The notes below the pieces were generated by a model. That model searched no databases and had not been told where the DNA came from. It worked only from the letters and a program-made list of their open reading frames with translations. Position numbers and translations under genes: made by a program. From Annona cherimola (Eukaryota > Streptophyta > Magnoliopsida > Magnoliales > Annonaceae): a DNA stretch of 64,000 nucleotides. The stretch is from the NCBI GenBank assembly GCA_030490835.1, contig CM059973.1, forward strand, positions 52,394,008-52,458,007, read 5' to 3'. Position 1 is the stretch's first letter, and each line of letters opens with the position of its first letter. Shown here one piece after another: positions 22,008 to 34,566 of this stretch.

Positions 22008-25000
22008 TTAATTTAGCTCTATCATCCCCATATCATTCCTAATTTTATAGAATGATTCTTTGGCTAATGGTTTGGTAAAGATATCAACAAGTTGGTCCTC
22101 AGTTTTCACATATTCTAAGCATACATCATGATTTTCAACATGTTCACGAATAAAATGATGTCTCACATCAATATGCTTGGTTCTTGAATACAGTACAGGA
22201 TTTTTAGTCAGACAAATTGCACTTGTATTATCACATCTAATAGGAATATCAACATAATCAATACCATAATCTTTCAATTGCTGTTTCATCCAAAGCAATT
22301 GGGCACAACAACTACCGGCGGCTATGTATTCGGCTTCCGCAGTAGATAGAGCAACACTTGTTTGTTTTCTTGAGTACCATGAAACTAACATATGTCCAAG
22401 AAACTGACAAGTTCCACTAGTACTCTTTCTATCTACTTTATAGCCGGCAAAATCTGCATCCGAATAGCCAATTAAATCAAAGGTTGATCCCTTTGGATAC
22501 CATAGTCCAAGATTGGTAGTTTTTATCAAATATTTAAAAATCCTTTTTACAGCAAGTAAATGTGATTCTTTAGGACATGCTTGAAATCTCGAACACATAC
22601 AAACACTGAATAAAATATCAGGTCTAGAAGCAGTTAAGTATAGCAAAGATCCTATCATGCTTCTATAAAGCTTTTGATCGATACATTTACCATTTTCATC
22701 TGTGTCGATTTTGATTGTAGAGCTCATTGGAGTATTTGCTCCTTTGCTATTTTGCATTCCAAATTTCTTGAGCATCTCTTTGACGTACTTGGATTGGTTC
22801 AAGAATATCCCTTCATTTTGTTGCTTGATTTGCAGTCCAAGGAAGAAATTTAGTTCTCCCATCATGCTCATTTCGAATTCGCTCTGCATAATCTTAGAAA
22901 ATTCTTGACAAAGATTTTCGTCAGTAGCACCGAAAATTATGTCATCTACATAAATCTGTACAATTAAAATATTTTTATTTTTGTATTTGATGAACAAAGT
23001 AGTATCTACTTTCCCTCTTAGAAATTCATGATCAATCAGAAATTTGTTCAACCTTTCATACCAAGCTCTTGGAGCTTGTTTTAGTCCATATAATGCTTTG
23101 GTCAATTTATAAACATACTTTGATTGATTCTTTTCTTCAAAACCAGGGGGTTGTTCAACATATACTTCTTCATTCAAATAGCCATTCAAAAATGCACTTT
23201 TTACATCCATTTGGAACAGTTTGAAATTCATATGAGAAGCAAATGCTAGTAAAATACGTATGGCTTCTAATCTAGCCACGGGTGCATATGATTCTTCAAA
23301 ATCAATTCCTTCTTCTTGGGAATACCCTTTGGCTACTAATCTGGCCTTGTTTCTAATTACAAGTCCGCTTTCATCTAATTTGTTCCTAAATACCCATTTG
23401 GTACCAATGATAGTGTGATTATTTGGTCTAGGAACTAAATGCCATACATTGTTTCTTTCGAATTGGTTTAGCTCTTCTTGCATTGCAATAACCCAATTTT
23501 CATCATTGAGAGCTTGTTCAATGGTATTTGGTTCAATTTTAGCTACAAAAGCATATTGACCATAAACGTTTTGTTTTGATCTTCTAGTTTTTACTCCTTC
23601 ATATATATTTCCAATAACTTGCTCAATTGGATGGGCATTTTTGAACTTTAAATCAGTTGGAGGTTTGTAAGAATCATCACCTTCACTTACCTCTTCCTCC
23701 ACGAGATTTTCTGGCTTGAGCTCGAGTTCCTTTGGTTGTTCTTTGCCTTTTGTCTCATCTGCATCACTTAGTTCATCCTCCTTTCTTGGAGTTTGGTTAA
23801 TTTCATCAAATACAACATGTATGGATTCTTCTACAACTTGATTTCGTTTATTGAATACTCTATATGCTTTGCTATTTGATGAATAACCAAGGAATATTGC
23901 CTCATCGCTTTTAGCATCTAGTTTACCCAAGTTGGCTTTTCCATTGTTCAAAACATAACATGTACATCCAAAAGCATGAAAATAAGAGATATTTGGTTTC
24001 CTTCCTTTCCATAGTTCATATGAGGTCTTTTTCAAGATTGCTCGAATGGTAACACGGTTCAATACATGACAAGCTGTACTTACAGCTTCACCCCAAAATT
24101 TCTTGGATAGATTGCTCTCATTTAGCATAGTTCTAGCCATCTCTTGTATAGTTCTATTTTTCCTTTCAACTACTCCATTTTGTTGTGGAGTTCTTGGTAC
24201 AGAAAATGTGTGGTGAATTCCTTTTTCATTGCAAAATTCCATGAATCGTTTTTTTTCGAATTCGCCACCATGATCGCTTCTTATGGTCACAATAGTACTT
24301 TGTTTTTCATTTTGCACCAAATTTACAAAAGTTGCAAACATAGAGAAGGCTTCGTCTTTACTAGCTAAGAGAATTATCCATGTGAATCTTAAAAAATCAT
24401 CAACTATGACAAATACATATTTCTTTCCACCAATGGTTAGAATGTCGGATGGCCTGTATAGATCCATGTGTTGCAATTCAAGTGGCTTAGTGGTGGAAAT
24501 TTCCTTTTTGGTAGAGAAAGGCATCTTGGGTTGTTTTGATAATTGACATGCCTTACAAATCTTGTCCTTGTCATATTTCAATCTTGGTAATCCTTCTACC
24601 AAACTCTTTTTCCATAGGATCTTTATGTTTCCCATGTTTATATGTCCAAGCCTTTTATGCCAAACCCATGGATCATTATCAATGGCCATTAGACATTGAC
24701 CATTTAATTCATCAAGTGAAACCAAATATACATTTTCATATCTTTTACCACTAAACATGATATGTTCTCCATCAAATACATTACATATAGATGATTCAAA
24801 CACAACTTTGTATCCTTTATCACATAATTGGCTAATGCTCATTAAATTGTGTTTGAGTCCTTCAACAAACAAAACATCTTCCATGTATGCATTTGAAATA
24901 CTATGTATATTTCCTTTACCTTTAATTTTACCTTTTTCATTATTGCCAAAGGCAACCATTTCATCGTTGCAAGGCTTAAGTTTATGAAATAAGCTTCTTT

Positions 25001-25112
25001 CACCGGTCATGTGCCTTGAGCAACCGCTATCCATGAACCATTCATTATTTGTCTTTGCCTTAAAACATGTCTGAAAAAATAAGCAAGTAAATCTTATCTC
25101 CTTGGTACCCAT
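22008..25112 (-). CDS. E2: intact copia (Sirevirus) pol polyprotein, 1034 codons
   Basis: Uninterrupted pol giving protease, integrase, reverse transcriptase and RNase H, which copy element RNA to DNA and insert it. Order, with rough residue numbers: protease DSG at 28-30 ([12 protein letters not shown]); GAG-pre-integrase zinc finger about 150-190 (WHKRLGH, CKACQ); integrase catalytic D about 217, D about 279 and E about 315 ([19 protein letters not shown]); reverse transcriptase about 555-800 with YVDD near 722; RNase H about 880-1030 ([19 protein letters not shown]). The frame differs from gag, and the ATG at 25112 overlaps the end of gag by 19 nt. One odd residue: MDLYRPSD, where E1 and E4 have MDLYGPSD. 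Confidence 0.95.
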   Translation of the reverse strand: MGTKEIRFTCLFFQTCFKAKTNNEWFMDSGCSRHMTGERSLFHKLKPCNDEMVAFGNNEKGKIKGKGNIHSISNAYMEDVLFVEGLKHNLMSISQLCDKGYKVVFESSICNVFDGEHIMFSGKRYENVYLVSLDELNGQCLMAIDNDPWVWHKRLGHINMGNIKILWKKSLVEGLPRLKYDKDKICKACQLSKQPKMPFSTKKEISTTKPLELQHMDLYRPSDILTIGGKKYVFVIVDDFLRFTWIILLASKDEAFSMFATFVNLVQNEKQSTIVTIRSDHGGEFEKKRFMEFCNEKGIHHTFSVPRTPQQNGVVERKNRTIQEMARTMLNESNLSKKFWGEAVSTACHVLNRVTIRAILKKTSYELWKGRKPNISYFHAFGCTCYVLNNGKANLGKLDAKSDEAIFLGYSSNSKAYRVFNKRNQVVEESIHVVFDEINQTPRKEDELSDADETKGKEQPKELELKPENLVEEEVSEGDDSYKPPTDLKFKNAHPIEQVIGNIYEGVKTRRSKQNVYGQYAFVAKIEPNTIEQALNDENWVIAMQEELNQFERNNVWHLVPRPNNHTIIGTKWVFRNKLDESGLVIRNKARLVAKGYSQEEGIDFEESYAPVARLEAIRILLAFASHMNFKLFQMDVKSAFLNGYLNEEVYVEQPPGFEEKNQSKYVYKLTKALYGLKQAPRAWYERLNKFLIDHEFLRGKVDTTLFIKYKNKNILIVQIYVDDIIFGATDENLCQEFSKIMQSEFEMSMMGELNFFLGLQIKQQNEGIFLNQSKYVKEMLKKFGMQNSKGANTPMSSTIKIDTDENGKCIDQKLYRSMIGSLLYLTASRPDILFSVCMCSRFQACPKESHLLAVKRIFKYLIKTTNLGLWYPKGSTFDLIGYSDADFAGYKVDRKSTSGTCQFLGHMLVSWYSRKQTSVALSTAEAEYIAAGSCCAQLLWMKQQLKDYGIDYVDIPIRCDNTSAICLTKNPVLYSRTKHIDVRHHFIREHVENHDVCLEYVKTEDQLVDIFTKPLAKESFYKIRNDMGMIELN
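25071..25108 (-). promoter_or_regulatory. E2: gag-pol junction, splice-like 38-nt tract
   Basis: The minus strand runs from GTACCAA through the gag stop TAA to TTATTTTTTCAG. Taking it out fuses gag ..KW to pol TCFKAKTNN in frame. Its length differs from E1 and E4 by numbers not divisible by three, yet the frame on each side is kept in all three elements. Confidence 0.4.
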
Positions 25113-26896
25113 TTTATGGGTCCATTTGGGTTAGTAATATAAATTAATCTTTGTTGTTCTAACTTGGAAAGCCCAAATCTTGTGTTCCTTGGAACCCAAA
25201 CTAATTTTGCACCATGGTCATATAATTTCTTAAAATTACATTTATAAGTTTTATGACCCAATCTATTGCAGAAATTACAAGCCATAGGTAATCTTGGAGT
25301 AGGCCTCTAAGTGTGCAATGGTTCAATAGTTGGTCTTCTAATCCACTTAAAATTTTTCTTTTGTGGCTTGTATATAGATGCAGTTTTAGTTTGATATTTC
25401 TCAAGTATTTGCACATTTGATTTGCTACTTTCTCTTTGCTCAAATGTATGATATCCAAGACCTCTTTTATGTGTTTGGGAGGTCATATTCAGAAACATTT
25501 TAACACTTTCTCCTGGATTAGAGAACTTAGCTAATGATTCATTTAATGATTCGTTCTCCTTTTTCAGCATATCATTTTCTTCTTTTATTTTGTCTAATTT
25601 CTCTGCAAGTTTACCATTTGCAATTATTACTGCATCACATTGTTTCTTCTTAATTGTAAACTTGCTTCCTAATTTCTTCATTTCTTCATACAATGAATCA
25701 TATGCAGTTTGTAGTTCTTCTAATTCAGTACATTTGAGGCATTCTTGAAAAGAAGAATAACTTGATTTAGAATGGGAGAGTTTGGAACTTACCTCTTCAT
25801 TACTTGTGCATTTTGTTGAGATAGTTTGTTCTTCTTGCTCGATTTGTGCCATGCAGCAAATTCTTGCACATTCTTCTACTTCGATTTCATCGGTTGAGGA
25901 GTTACTCGTTGTAGATTCCTCGTCATTCACGTACATGCCTCTTCCTTTGTATCTTTGGAATCTTTTATTGTCCCCTCGATCTTTTCTTTGTTCTTTTACT
26001 TTGCTTTCTTCGGGAGTTGGACATTGAGCTTGCATATGTCCCGAACCGCCGCATCGATAGCATTTGGTTGATTCTTTCTTCTTTTCTCTGGGAGTTCTAT
26101 CCTTGAAGCTTCTGAAACTTTTGCCTTTCCTCACAAATTTTCTGAAACGTTATGTGAGTAGGGCGATTTCGTCGTTGTTTTGAGAAGAAGAGGAGTCATC
26201 TGTGTCTTGTGCGGCTTTCAAAGCAATTGCTCTTTTGCCTCTGTGTTGATCCTCATTTATTTTCTTAATTAGCTCATGTGACATGAGTGAGCTAATTAAG
26301 TCTTCAAGTTTTAGCGTGCTAAGGTCCTTGGCTTCTTCTATTGCAGTGATCTTTGGAGTCCATGATTCGGGTAGAGCTCTTAAAATCTTCATGACCTGCT
26401 CAGATTCAGATATAGCCTTTCCAAGACCTTTTAGAGCATTAGTAATTTTCGAGAATCTAGCAAACATTTCAGAGATATTTTCTCTTTCTAGCATTCTAAA
26501 GTTTTCTAGTTCTCCAATCAAAATATTTCTTCTCGTCCCTTGGACTTGAGAAGTTCCTTCATAGATAGAGGTTAGCGTATCCCATATCTCTTTGGCGGTT
26601 AAGCAAGAGGATACTCTATCATATTCAGAAGCAGTAAGAGCACAAAATAAAGAGTTCATAGCTTTGGCGTTGCTCTTAACAATTCTTACTTCCTCATCGG
26701 TCCATTTGGAAGCTCTTTCATCGGTAGGCAAGATTACTCCATCTTGGATAGCAATCCAAGAATCCATGTCGGTAGCCATGATGAGTTGCTTCATACGAAG
26801 CTTCCAATATCCAAAATTGCTCCCATCAAACAACGGTGGCCTTGTAAAGGATTGGCCTTCAGCAAATGCTGGAACGGAAGTAGATTGGGATGCCAT
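25094..26896 (-). pseudogene. E2: Sirevirus gag with two nonsense codons
   Basis: About 600 codons from ATG 26896 (MASQSTSVPAF) to KWVPRR and TAA at 25094-25096. Capsid part as in E1; knuckle CYRCGGSGHMQAQC; coiled-coil-like KEENDMLKKENESLNESL; second knuckle CNFCNRLGHKTYKC. Only two in-frame stops break it: TAA at 26150-26152 and TAG at 25307-25309. The nearly whole frame fits a recent insertion. Gag forms the virus-like particle that packages element RNA. Confidence 0.92.
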
Positions 26897-26927
26897 ATTA
26901 ATAAGATCTCTTTGGTAAACTCAAAGA

Positions 26928-26942
26928 CCTGCTCCGATACCA
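26928..26942 (-). other. E2: primer binding site (initiator tRNA-Met)
   Basis: Minus strand TGGTATCGGAGCAGG, two bases after the LTR. One base differs from the usual TGGTATCAGAGC. Confidence 0.85.
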
Positions 26943-26944
26943 CT

Positions 26945-28606
26945 TGTTGGTCCCAAGTTGATGGCAAAACCCAAGAGGGGAGGGGTGAATTGGGTATTTA
27001 AATTTTATAACAGAAACTTAACCCCGGACTAATCTAGTCCCCTTAATGAAGAAATGAAATGGAAAATAATATAATGTAGAGAGCAGGAATATAAATCAAA
27101 CCCACAGGATTTTTATAGTGGTTCGGGCAACCTCCCTACTCCACTCTTCCAAGCTCACACTCCTTGCGACTTGGGTTCCACTATTGTATTCTCTTAATAC
27201 AATTAGAGTCACTGCTCTCTTCTAGATTCCAGCTCTAGGAGGCATCAACAAATCACAACACAAGTAGGTGATGAGTTACACTCGAATCACACACTACTTT
27301 GCTTGCACTTGATCTTAGTTCCTCAAACTAAATCAAGTTTAACACATACAAAAGAAACAATAAGAAAACTACACTTTACAGGTGTGTAGAAACAGTTTGG
27401 CGCAGAGAAGAACTTGTTGAATTGGCTTTGAATGATCAGTAGTTGAGCTCTTGCAGTTTGAAGCAAAGTTCTTCCTCTTTAATTGGCTTGATCTCTTTAA
27501 AGCTCTTGTAGATGGTAGTTATGCACACTTAATGATTCTCAGCTACTTCCCTCGTCCACCATGAATCCCTTTTATAGTTTTGGAGGGTATCCGAACGTTA
27601 GAGGGTAGGTGGCGCGCATTTAATGCACCAACGTTCGAATAAATTCCGACCGTTGCGACCCAAGTCGCATGTGGAGTCGACTTCGGATGCGACTTCGCCC
27701 AAGTCGCAGATGGAGTCGACTTCGGGTGCGACTTCGCTTCTCCGTCGCAACTTCAAGTTTCAGTCAGGGTCGACTTGGGCATCAACTTGACCCAAATCGC
27801 AGGTGAAGTCGACTTCGGGTGCGACTTCACCTTGTCAGGTTACAAGTCTGAGTCTTGAGTCGACTTTGGCTTCCGACTTCAACTCAAGTCGATCATGGAG
27901 TCGACTTGGGTTGCGACTTGACTTGGTCTTCGTCAAAGTATGCTTTGTTCTTCATTTGATCTTCCTCTATCTTGCTTGGCTTGTTTCCTTGATGATTCTT
28001 AGGAGAGCTTGAGTTTCGAATCATGCGCCTTGCTTTGCATTTGACTCAGTTGGTCTTTAAGACTTGATAGACTTGATTTGATCTCCATCTGGAATCTTTG
28101 CTTTGAACTTGAGTGAGAGATTCTTTGAATAGGCTTTGAAACTGCATCTCTGAAGTCTGAACTTCTCAAGTCGCGGATGAAGTCGACTTTGTCTGCGACT
28201 TCAGCCAAGTCGCACATGGAGTCGACTTGGCCTGCGACTTGGGCAGCTTCGTGCCCCAACATTCAGCTCTGGACAATTTTTCATGTTTGAAGTCGATAGC
28301 GAGGTCGACTTCGTTTGCGACTTGGCTTCCCAAGTCGCATGTGGAGTCGACTTGGGATGCGACTTCACCTGCAAGTTGATTTTGCCTTTGAGGTTCTTTC
28401 TCAAGTCGATAGTTAAGTCGACTTTGGGATCGACTTCACCCTAAGTCGAAGTCCAAGTCGACTTGGGGATCGACTTGGCTACTTAAGTTCCTTAAAACAA
28501 ATGGCAAACTCATTAGTCCTTTAAATATACTCAAGTTAGTTGTTGTTAATCATCAAAACTTAATCTTTGGTCAATTTTACTTTGTTTTGAAGTATTGTTT
28601 CCAACA
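26945..28606 (-). mobile_element. E2: 5' LTR (1662 bp)
   Basis: Partner of 12827-14488, equal in length. Has GTCGAC arrays at about 27660-27925 and 28165-28480 and a minus-strand TATA box (CCTTTTATA on the plus strand, 27568-27576). It ends at 28606 and is followed by CTTGG, the duplication that matches CCAAG at 14489. Confidence 0.93.
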
Positions 28607-29092
28607 CTTGGTACTAGGATCAAATTGTTCTTTCTCTTGTTGAGATTCTTGGGTCTTTAGTGTTTCTATCCTATTGTCGTCAACTCCTATAGGTTCGGGT
28701 ACCTGATTAGGAAGTATGACTTGTATTGGCCTATTTTCTTCCGGTCCTCTTGACTGATCCCGTTGAGCCTTTTCCTAAAGATCTTGAATGATTCCTACGG
28801 TTTGAGCGGCCCATTCCCGGGTAGCTTGTTGGACGGCTTCCTTTACAGCTGTAACTACCCTTTCCGTTATTAATTCTAATTGTACAGTGTTAACTAAAGC
28901 AGTCCCACCTTCAACATTTAATTCTGGGTTCACATTTACCCGTTGTTGACAAGTTCTTGAGTTTAGTTGCTCTGCTTGTCTTGGTCGCTTAGACTTGCGA
29001 CTGGTTTCACCCTTTTCTCGTTGATCTATGGGTTCTTCATTTGCCATTGCCTTTCCTTTATTCAGTCTAGCTCTCGCTCTTGTGATAGGCAT
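28607..29092 (-). pseudogene. E3: gag N-terminal part
   Basis: ATG at 29092 (MPITRARARLNKGKAM) opens a 105-codon frame to TAG at 28775; reading through, the frame stays open to the E2 insertion. It is charged and contains QATREWAAQTVG, which resembles the head of Tekay-type gypsy gag, but no capsid fold is seen. The next E3 sequence after E2 (14494) is already close to the zinc knuckles, so the capsid is deleted. It is probably not a functional protein. Confidence 0.6.
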
Positions 29093-30193
29093 AATTCCTT
29101 TCTATACATAAAAAGAAATATATCAGTACACTAATATACTTTTTATTCATCTCATCACAACATATATTGTAATATATACAATAAATCATTTTAACAGAAG
29201 GGTCAATAATAACCATGTCCATTCCACTTCACCTTATATACAATCATAAACAATCTCCTATCATCTTAGAGTAACATTTTCTTATCAGCTTATTATACCC
29301 ATCTATCATATTTAATAGAAAGAATCAGTAACAATTCTTTCTTTCTCATATATAGTTATCATACAAGTAGTTGTACTTGTATGTTACTCTTTTTCATATT
29401 CATTTATTATACAAGTGGTTACACTTGTATATTATAAGTATCCTTATACCCGAACATAATATATCCTTTTATCCTTCAAAAGTCAAAAGAGACTTTTGTT
29501 AATTTCATCTGCCACTTTCATACTACATAAGTACTATCTAGTAAGAATGCTTATGCTAGACCAATTAGGTCATTTTTTTAAGTTTCTTATTATTCATAAT
29601 TCTTAATATATAATTATCAAATCATCGAGGAAGGATTCCTCAACTACACACTCACCTTGAGTGCAGCTCTTCCGATTACTAATCTTGTCAATCATAAAAG
29701 ATGGAGTTAGAACTACATATAACATGTATTTCTTAAATGTCCACCTTCTATCTATATTTTTCTGAGATCTTACCTTTTTCCCACTTTTCTTTTCAATATC
29801 ACTTTTTCATAGTATTTTCCACTATGAATCACCTACCTATCAAAATGTCATAGCAATTTGCTATATTTGCAACATACTTATGACAAATCATCATATGTTC
29901 ATATAATCTTAAAATCAACACATCATAAATATATCCTATAATTTCAAGCTATCCCTTCCATCATTTTTCCTATACTTATTCACCAATCCTTGCTTTGATA
30001 TCTAGCTCTTTGATATCAAATCTTTTATTTCCACAACATTTTACCAATCTTTGCTTTGATATCTAGCTCTTTGATATCAAATCCTTTATTTCCACGCCAT
30101 TTTACCAATCTTTGCTCTGATACCATGCTTTGTGGCATCAGATCTATCCTTTCATCATCCTTTAGTTTCTCCTTCTCCCGCCTATTTACCAAT
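29093..30193 (-). other. E3: AT-rich leader with 60-bp tandem repeats
   Basis: Noncoding leader between the primer binding site and gag. Most is AT-rich. From 29981 to about 30190 a unit of about 60 bp is repeated: ACCAATCYTTGCTYTGATA starts at about 29982, 30043, 30103 and 30187. The last copy is the primer binding site itself. The units contain the palindrome TTTGATATCAAA. Confidence 0.7.
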
Positions 30194-30209
30194 CCTTGCT
30201 CTGATACCA
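30194..30209 (-). other. E3: primer binding site (tRNA-Met)
   Basis: Minus strand TGGTATCAGAGCAAGG, five bases inside the LTR end (30215). It fits initiator tRNA-Met, the usual primer for Tekay-type gypsy elements. Confidence 0.85.
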
Positions 30210-33200
30210 ACTTCTGTGGCGCCCCCGACTCAAGCATCACAACCTTACCTCAAGATCTATTTTCGATTGGTAAATGTGATCAGGATTGTTGCCCTAAACA
30301 CGCGGTGGGTTCTTAATTTGATCTCGTCCAAATTTTTTTTTCTTTTCTTTCATCGTATAAGCTCATACTTGTCATCATTCATAGTGGACTCATCCATATC
30401 ATCATAAAATTTGTCATACAAGTATCTTTACTTTCATATTATAAGCAGCATATATATTCATAAATAGAAATTCACGTAGAATTTTATACATCACTTATCT
30501 ATTTACATCATACATAATCAATCTCATTTCATTATAAGAAATACATTCATCCATGTATTCTTCAAACATACCGATACCTTTTAGCTTTGCTCCTTCCCTC
30601 GAGCCTTAAACCTGTCTAAGGTTGGGAAAACAAAACGTGAGCGATAAACTCAGGAAGCAAGCATCATTTTTTTCATTTAAATGCATCCCTTGCCCATTAG
30701 GTAGGAGACATTTATCAAGTGATCAACTACCAATAAGAAGAAACCTTTTATAGAAATCTTCTTTATAATACACTCATAAAACTTTGTGCATGTCCCCATT
30801 TCGAGGATTTTCAAAGGTGATGTCTATGCATCTAAACCATTTTTCATGGGGATAATTGTTTGTCCCAAAATAGTTTTCATCTATCATGAGGACATGTCTA
30901 TGTCCAAAAATATTTTTCATATGGCATGAGGACAATTATATGTCCTAAAACATTTTTCTTATAACCTTTTGCTCACGAGGACATTTACTTGTCCCAAAAC
31001 ATCATTTATTTAAATTTTCTGTATAACCCAACTCAGGGTTATTCAAAAGCAATGCATGTGCATAGAAATCTTTTATCTATGCGGACATTCTCATGTCCAT
31101 AAATATTTTTCCATATAAACCTCTTTTAACTCGCATATGGTATCTTTTGAAAACTAAACATAAATCCATTTAAAGCCAACGCAAATCCATTTAAAACCAA
31201 ACAGAGTAGGTGCCCATTTTGGGACTTTTTAAAACATAGGGAACATATGTATGTTCCAAAAACATATGGGTTTGTGTCTCTGACCCTCAGGTTGGTGACA
31301 ATTAACAAGTGATCATCCTTCCCTAGGAAATAAACCTTTCATGAGACAGCACGCAAGCCAGGCGTCTACTCATGAACTTACTCCCATTTCAGAGAGGGCG
31401 TAGCCGGCCTCCAGCCTTCTCCTAAACGACTCGGCTACAGGTAGAGGTGAGCTCTGGTTCTGGACCATTTTGGTCCGTAACCGCCTCAACCATGAGCCTA
31501 GTATATCATTTTGCGCACACTCGTATGCTAGCAATGATTTTCACCCTTTTTCAAGCCTCGGCTTGATATGTATAAAGCCAACTTAGTCCGTAGACTATGC
31601 CCTTCTCGAATTGAGAACTGGGCAGGATTGTTTTGAAAATAAAATATTTTAAACCACTCAGTCCGCATACTATGCCCTTCTTGAATTGAGAACTGGGCGT
31701 GGTTTGTTTTGAAAATAAAATATTTTTGTAAACTATTTTCAAATCTTGATGTTAGGATGACTACCCTTAAAGAGTTTAGCAATGTTTTAATAAATCCATT
31801 TTACCAAACATTTGAAATATTTGAGAAGACAATATTTTGTAAAACTTTAATGATTTGCTAAACAACTTTCAAAATTCTCATTTTAAGAAGCTTTTGGACT
31901 AATTTAAAACTCGCGGAGACAAAACTTTTCTTAGTAACATTTTTATGAACAAAACATATGCAACTCACTTCCATCCATGTAATGGCATTATCTGTCTTGT
32001 CCACGTCACTTCCTTGTCATTCTTATATATAGAGGAGTTTGCATAATCTCTTTATCATTATTTAAACATAAAAATCGACCAAATCATTTTGTAGGACTGG
32101 CCATCCTTAAATCTTTTTAGAACATTAGAGTAAATCATCTTCAAAATGTTACAACTCTAAGAGTTGTAAAGCACCTTGATAGATTATTTCAAAACGTCTA
32201 CATAAATCTCAAAACACGTATATAAATTCAATTTTTGACATTTAATGGAAACCATTGCAAAACATCTATTTATTTCTAGAAACCATTTTGTAAAGAATTA
32301 CATTTTTCAATAAAACTCCTTATAAACCACACTTGTATGAACTTGCTTATATTAAATCCATCATAAAACCCACATCCAATTTTCAAGAACTGGGCTTGCT
32401 TACTCTATAAGCAATTCTCCACATCATTAATATAAACACGATCAAGTAATTTTAATACTTGAATATAAACATTATGCTTGAAAATTCACTTACTTATCTT
32501 GTAAGCAACTATGAAATCAACTTATTAAAGCAAGTTCATAAATTTCATAAGATTCCTTTGAAACAATATTTTGGAAAGCTCGCTTGCTTATTTGTAAGCA
32601 ACTCTTTAAAATCATTGTTATAAAGCATTTCCAATCTTGGCAATACTTGTGATAAAGTAATTATTTTTAAGAAGTATTGCTTGTTTCCCATGAAACAATC
32701 CTTAAGGCATTTTATTTAAGCTATCATTTTCAAAACATAGGAGGAAATTAATATTTTGGAAAGTTCGCTTGCTTACCTTGATCATGTGAGCTTCCCGGTC
32801 AACCCTTTCTTTGCCTTTGCCTATACATGTAGAATGATATAACATTCATGTAAATTCCATTTGCTTGCATTCACTTAGTTTTTCAACCCATTTTCATAAA
32901 TATTCATAGCCCGCCTAATCTCCAAGTCGGGTATACATATTTTACACATTTATGCATCTCAATCATTCATTATGCCACATATTAAATTCTCATATATTAA
33001 TCTCAAATTTTGAGATTATCAATTTAGCAATGCCTTTCACGTTTTTCCATCATATTTTAACATATTTTTGCATTTTAATATTTGATAAGTCCAAAAATTT
33101 TCATTTAATTTTATATTAAATTCACACCGTTAAGTATTAAAACGTTAATTAAATGCATGTTTTAAGCGAAATTTTATGAAAATCATATTTTTGATAGAAT

Positions 33201-33565
33201 ATTTAATTTTAATATAAAATGGGTCTTTTTGTAACATTCTTAAAAATATAAATCCCCTAGAACATTTTAACGTTAAAATATGTATTAGCATATTAATATA
33301 ATTTAGGCAAAAATTATAAAACTATCTAATTGGAAAATCATAAATATATATCTATAATTATATTTTAAAATATTAGGAGCAAAGTAAAGTATTATATTTA
33401 GATAAAATAAATTAAAAGATTAAACTAAAATGATACGTGTTATTATTGAAAGTATTTACAATAAAATAAAATAATATATATATTTAACTTGTATTTTACG
33501 CTGCATGAGTACACGCAGTTGTGCGGCGCCGGAGCACCATTTTACGGTGCTCCATCTTCCCCAAA

Positions 33566-34051
33566 ATGACGAACAACCCAACTCCTTCCCCACCGGCAGC
33601 AGCAGCACTTGCGCCACCTCCAAGCAGCCGATCCAAGCAGCTCCGGCCTGCATCTTCCCCAAATCCGGCCGTTCGGCAGCCTGCAACCGGCGATAACGTA
33701 GCAATTTCAGCGCATCCACACGAACCAGCAACTCCACTAAATCACGGCAGCAATCCACTCCACCAAAATCCAGCAGCAAGCCTGGAAAAAGCAGGGGATA
33801 CGGCAATCGCGGCGAGAACGGGAGCTGTCCAGACGGCACTCGAAGACGAGCTGAAGCCACCGAATCCATCCAAATCGATTTTCCAAAATCTCTACCCGCC
33901 CTTCCACTGCCTCGCTCGCAGCATTCTTTATCAGCAACTGGCCTTCAAAGCCGCCGCCTCCATCTATGCCCGCTTCCTGTCTCTCTGCGGCGGCGAGGCT
34001 GGCGTCCTCCCTGAGAATGACCTCGCCCTCACCGCACAGCAGCTCTGTTGA
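33566..34051 (+). pseudogene. E7: captured 5' piece of a plant AlkA-type DNA-3-methyladenine glycosylase
   Basis: Frame from ATG 33566 (MTNNPTPSPPAAAALAPP). A low-complexity Ala/Pro-rich head leads into YPPFHCLARSILYQQLAFKA, then RFLSLCGGEAGVLPEN and ALTAQQL, the start of the HhH-GPD glycosylase fold of the plant AlkA-like family, which removes alkylated bases from DNA. It stops at QQLC*, before the helix-hairpin-helix and the catalytic Asp, so no enzyme activity is possible. GC content is far above the surrounding LTR, as expected of a captured host sequence. I identify it from motif recall, without a database search. Confidence 0.75.
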
Positions 34052-34557
34052 AGACGCAGCCATCTTCCCAAAATCAGGGGAATCCATTTCACCGGTTTCC
34101 ACAGATGCAGTGACCTACAATCAAGGCCGTTCTCTATTTCAGCAATCGTTTCTAAGCAGCTGCCTTCCTTGAAACAGATCGATAGCCATTAACCCATCTC
34201 CATCTTCCATCGCCATCACCGACGAGCAATCCAGCAGATAAATCGAAGCAGTCCGATCGCCGTTTATCTCCGTCCTCACACATAGCGGCGACCGAGGGCG
34301 AGAGGGAGAGGAGAGAATCGACGGCGGCGAATTGGGTGAGGATTGTGGATTTCCGCCGAAGGGATCAATCGAAAGATGTAATCTTGCTGCCGTGGGCAAC
34401 ATGGACGGAACCATATTAGGTGGTTGGAGAGTCAAAGGCGATGAAGAGAGAGAGCGATGCAGAGAAAAGGAAGCTACGGCAAAAAGCAGCTACAGCAACC
34501 TGAAATGCGTGAATCCCACATCGGATTCCAGCAAGGAGGGAGGGCCCCTCACACGTC

Positions 34558-34566
34558 TATAAAAAG
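34558..34566 (+). promoter_or_regulatory. TATA box of E7 LTR
   Basis: TATAAAAAG downstream of the captured piece and about 410 bp before a CT-rich leader. The captured gene piece is therefore upstream of the likely start site, as in E6. Confidence 0.55.

Noticed and set aside
21554..22042. 162-codon plus-strand frame between E1 and E2 pol
   Set aside because: It is the reverse strand of the ORF3 leader and the GTCGAC array; its ATG and composition (Arg/Lys/Glu-rich from CT runs) do not suggest a gene.
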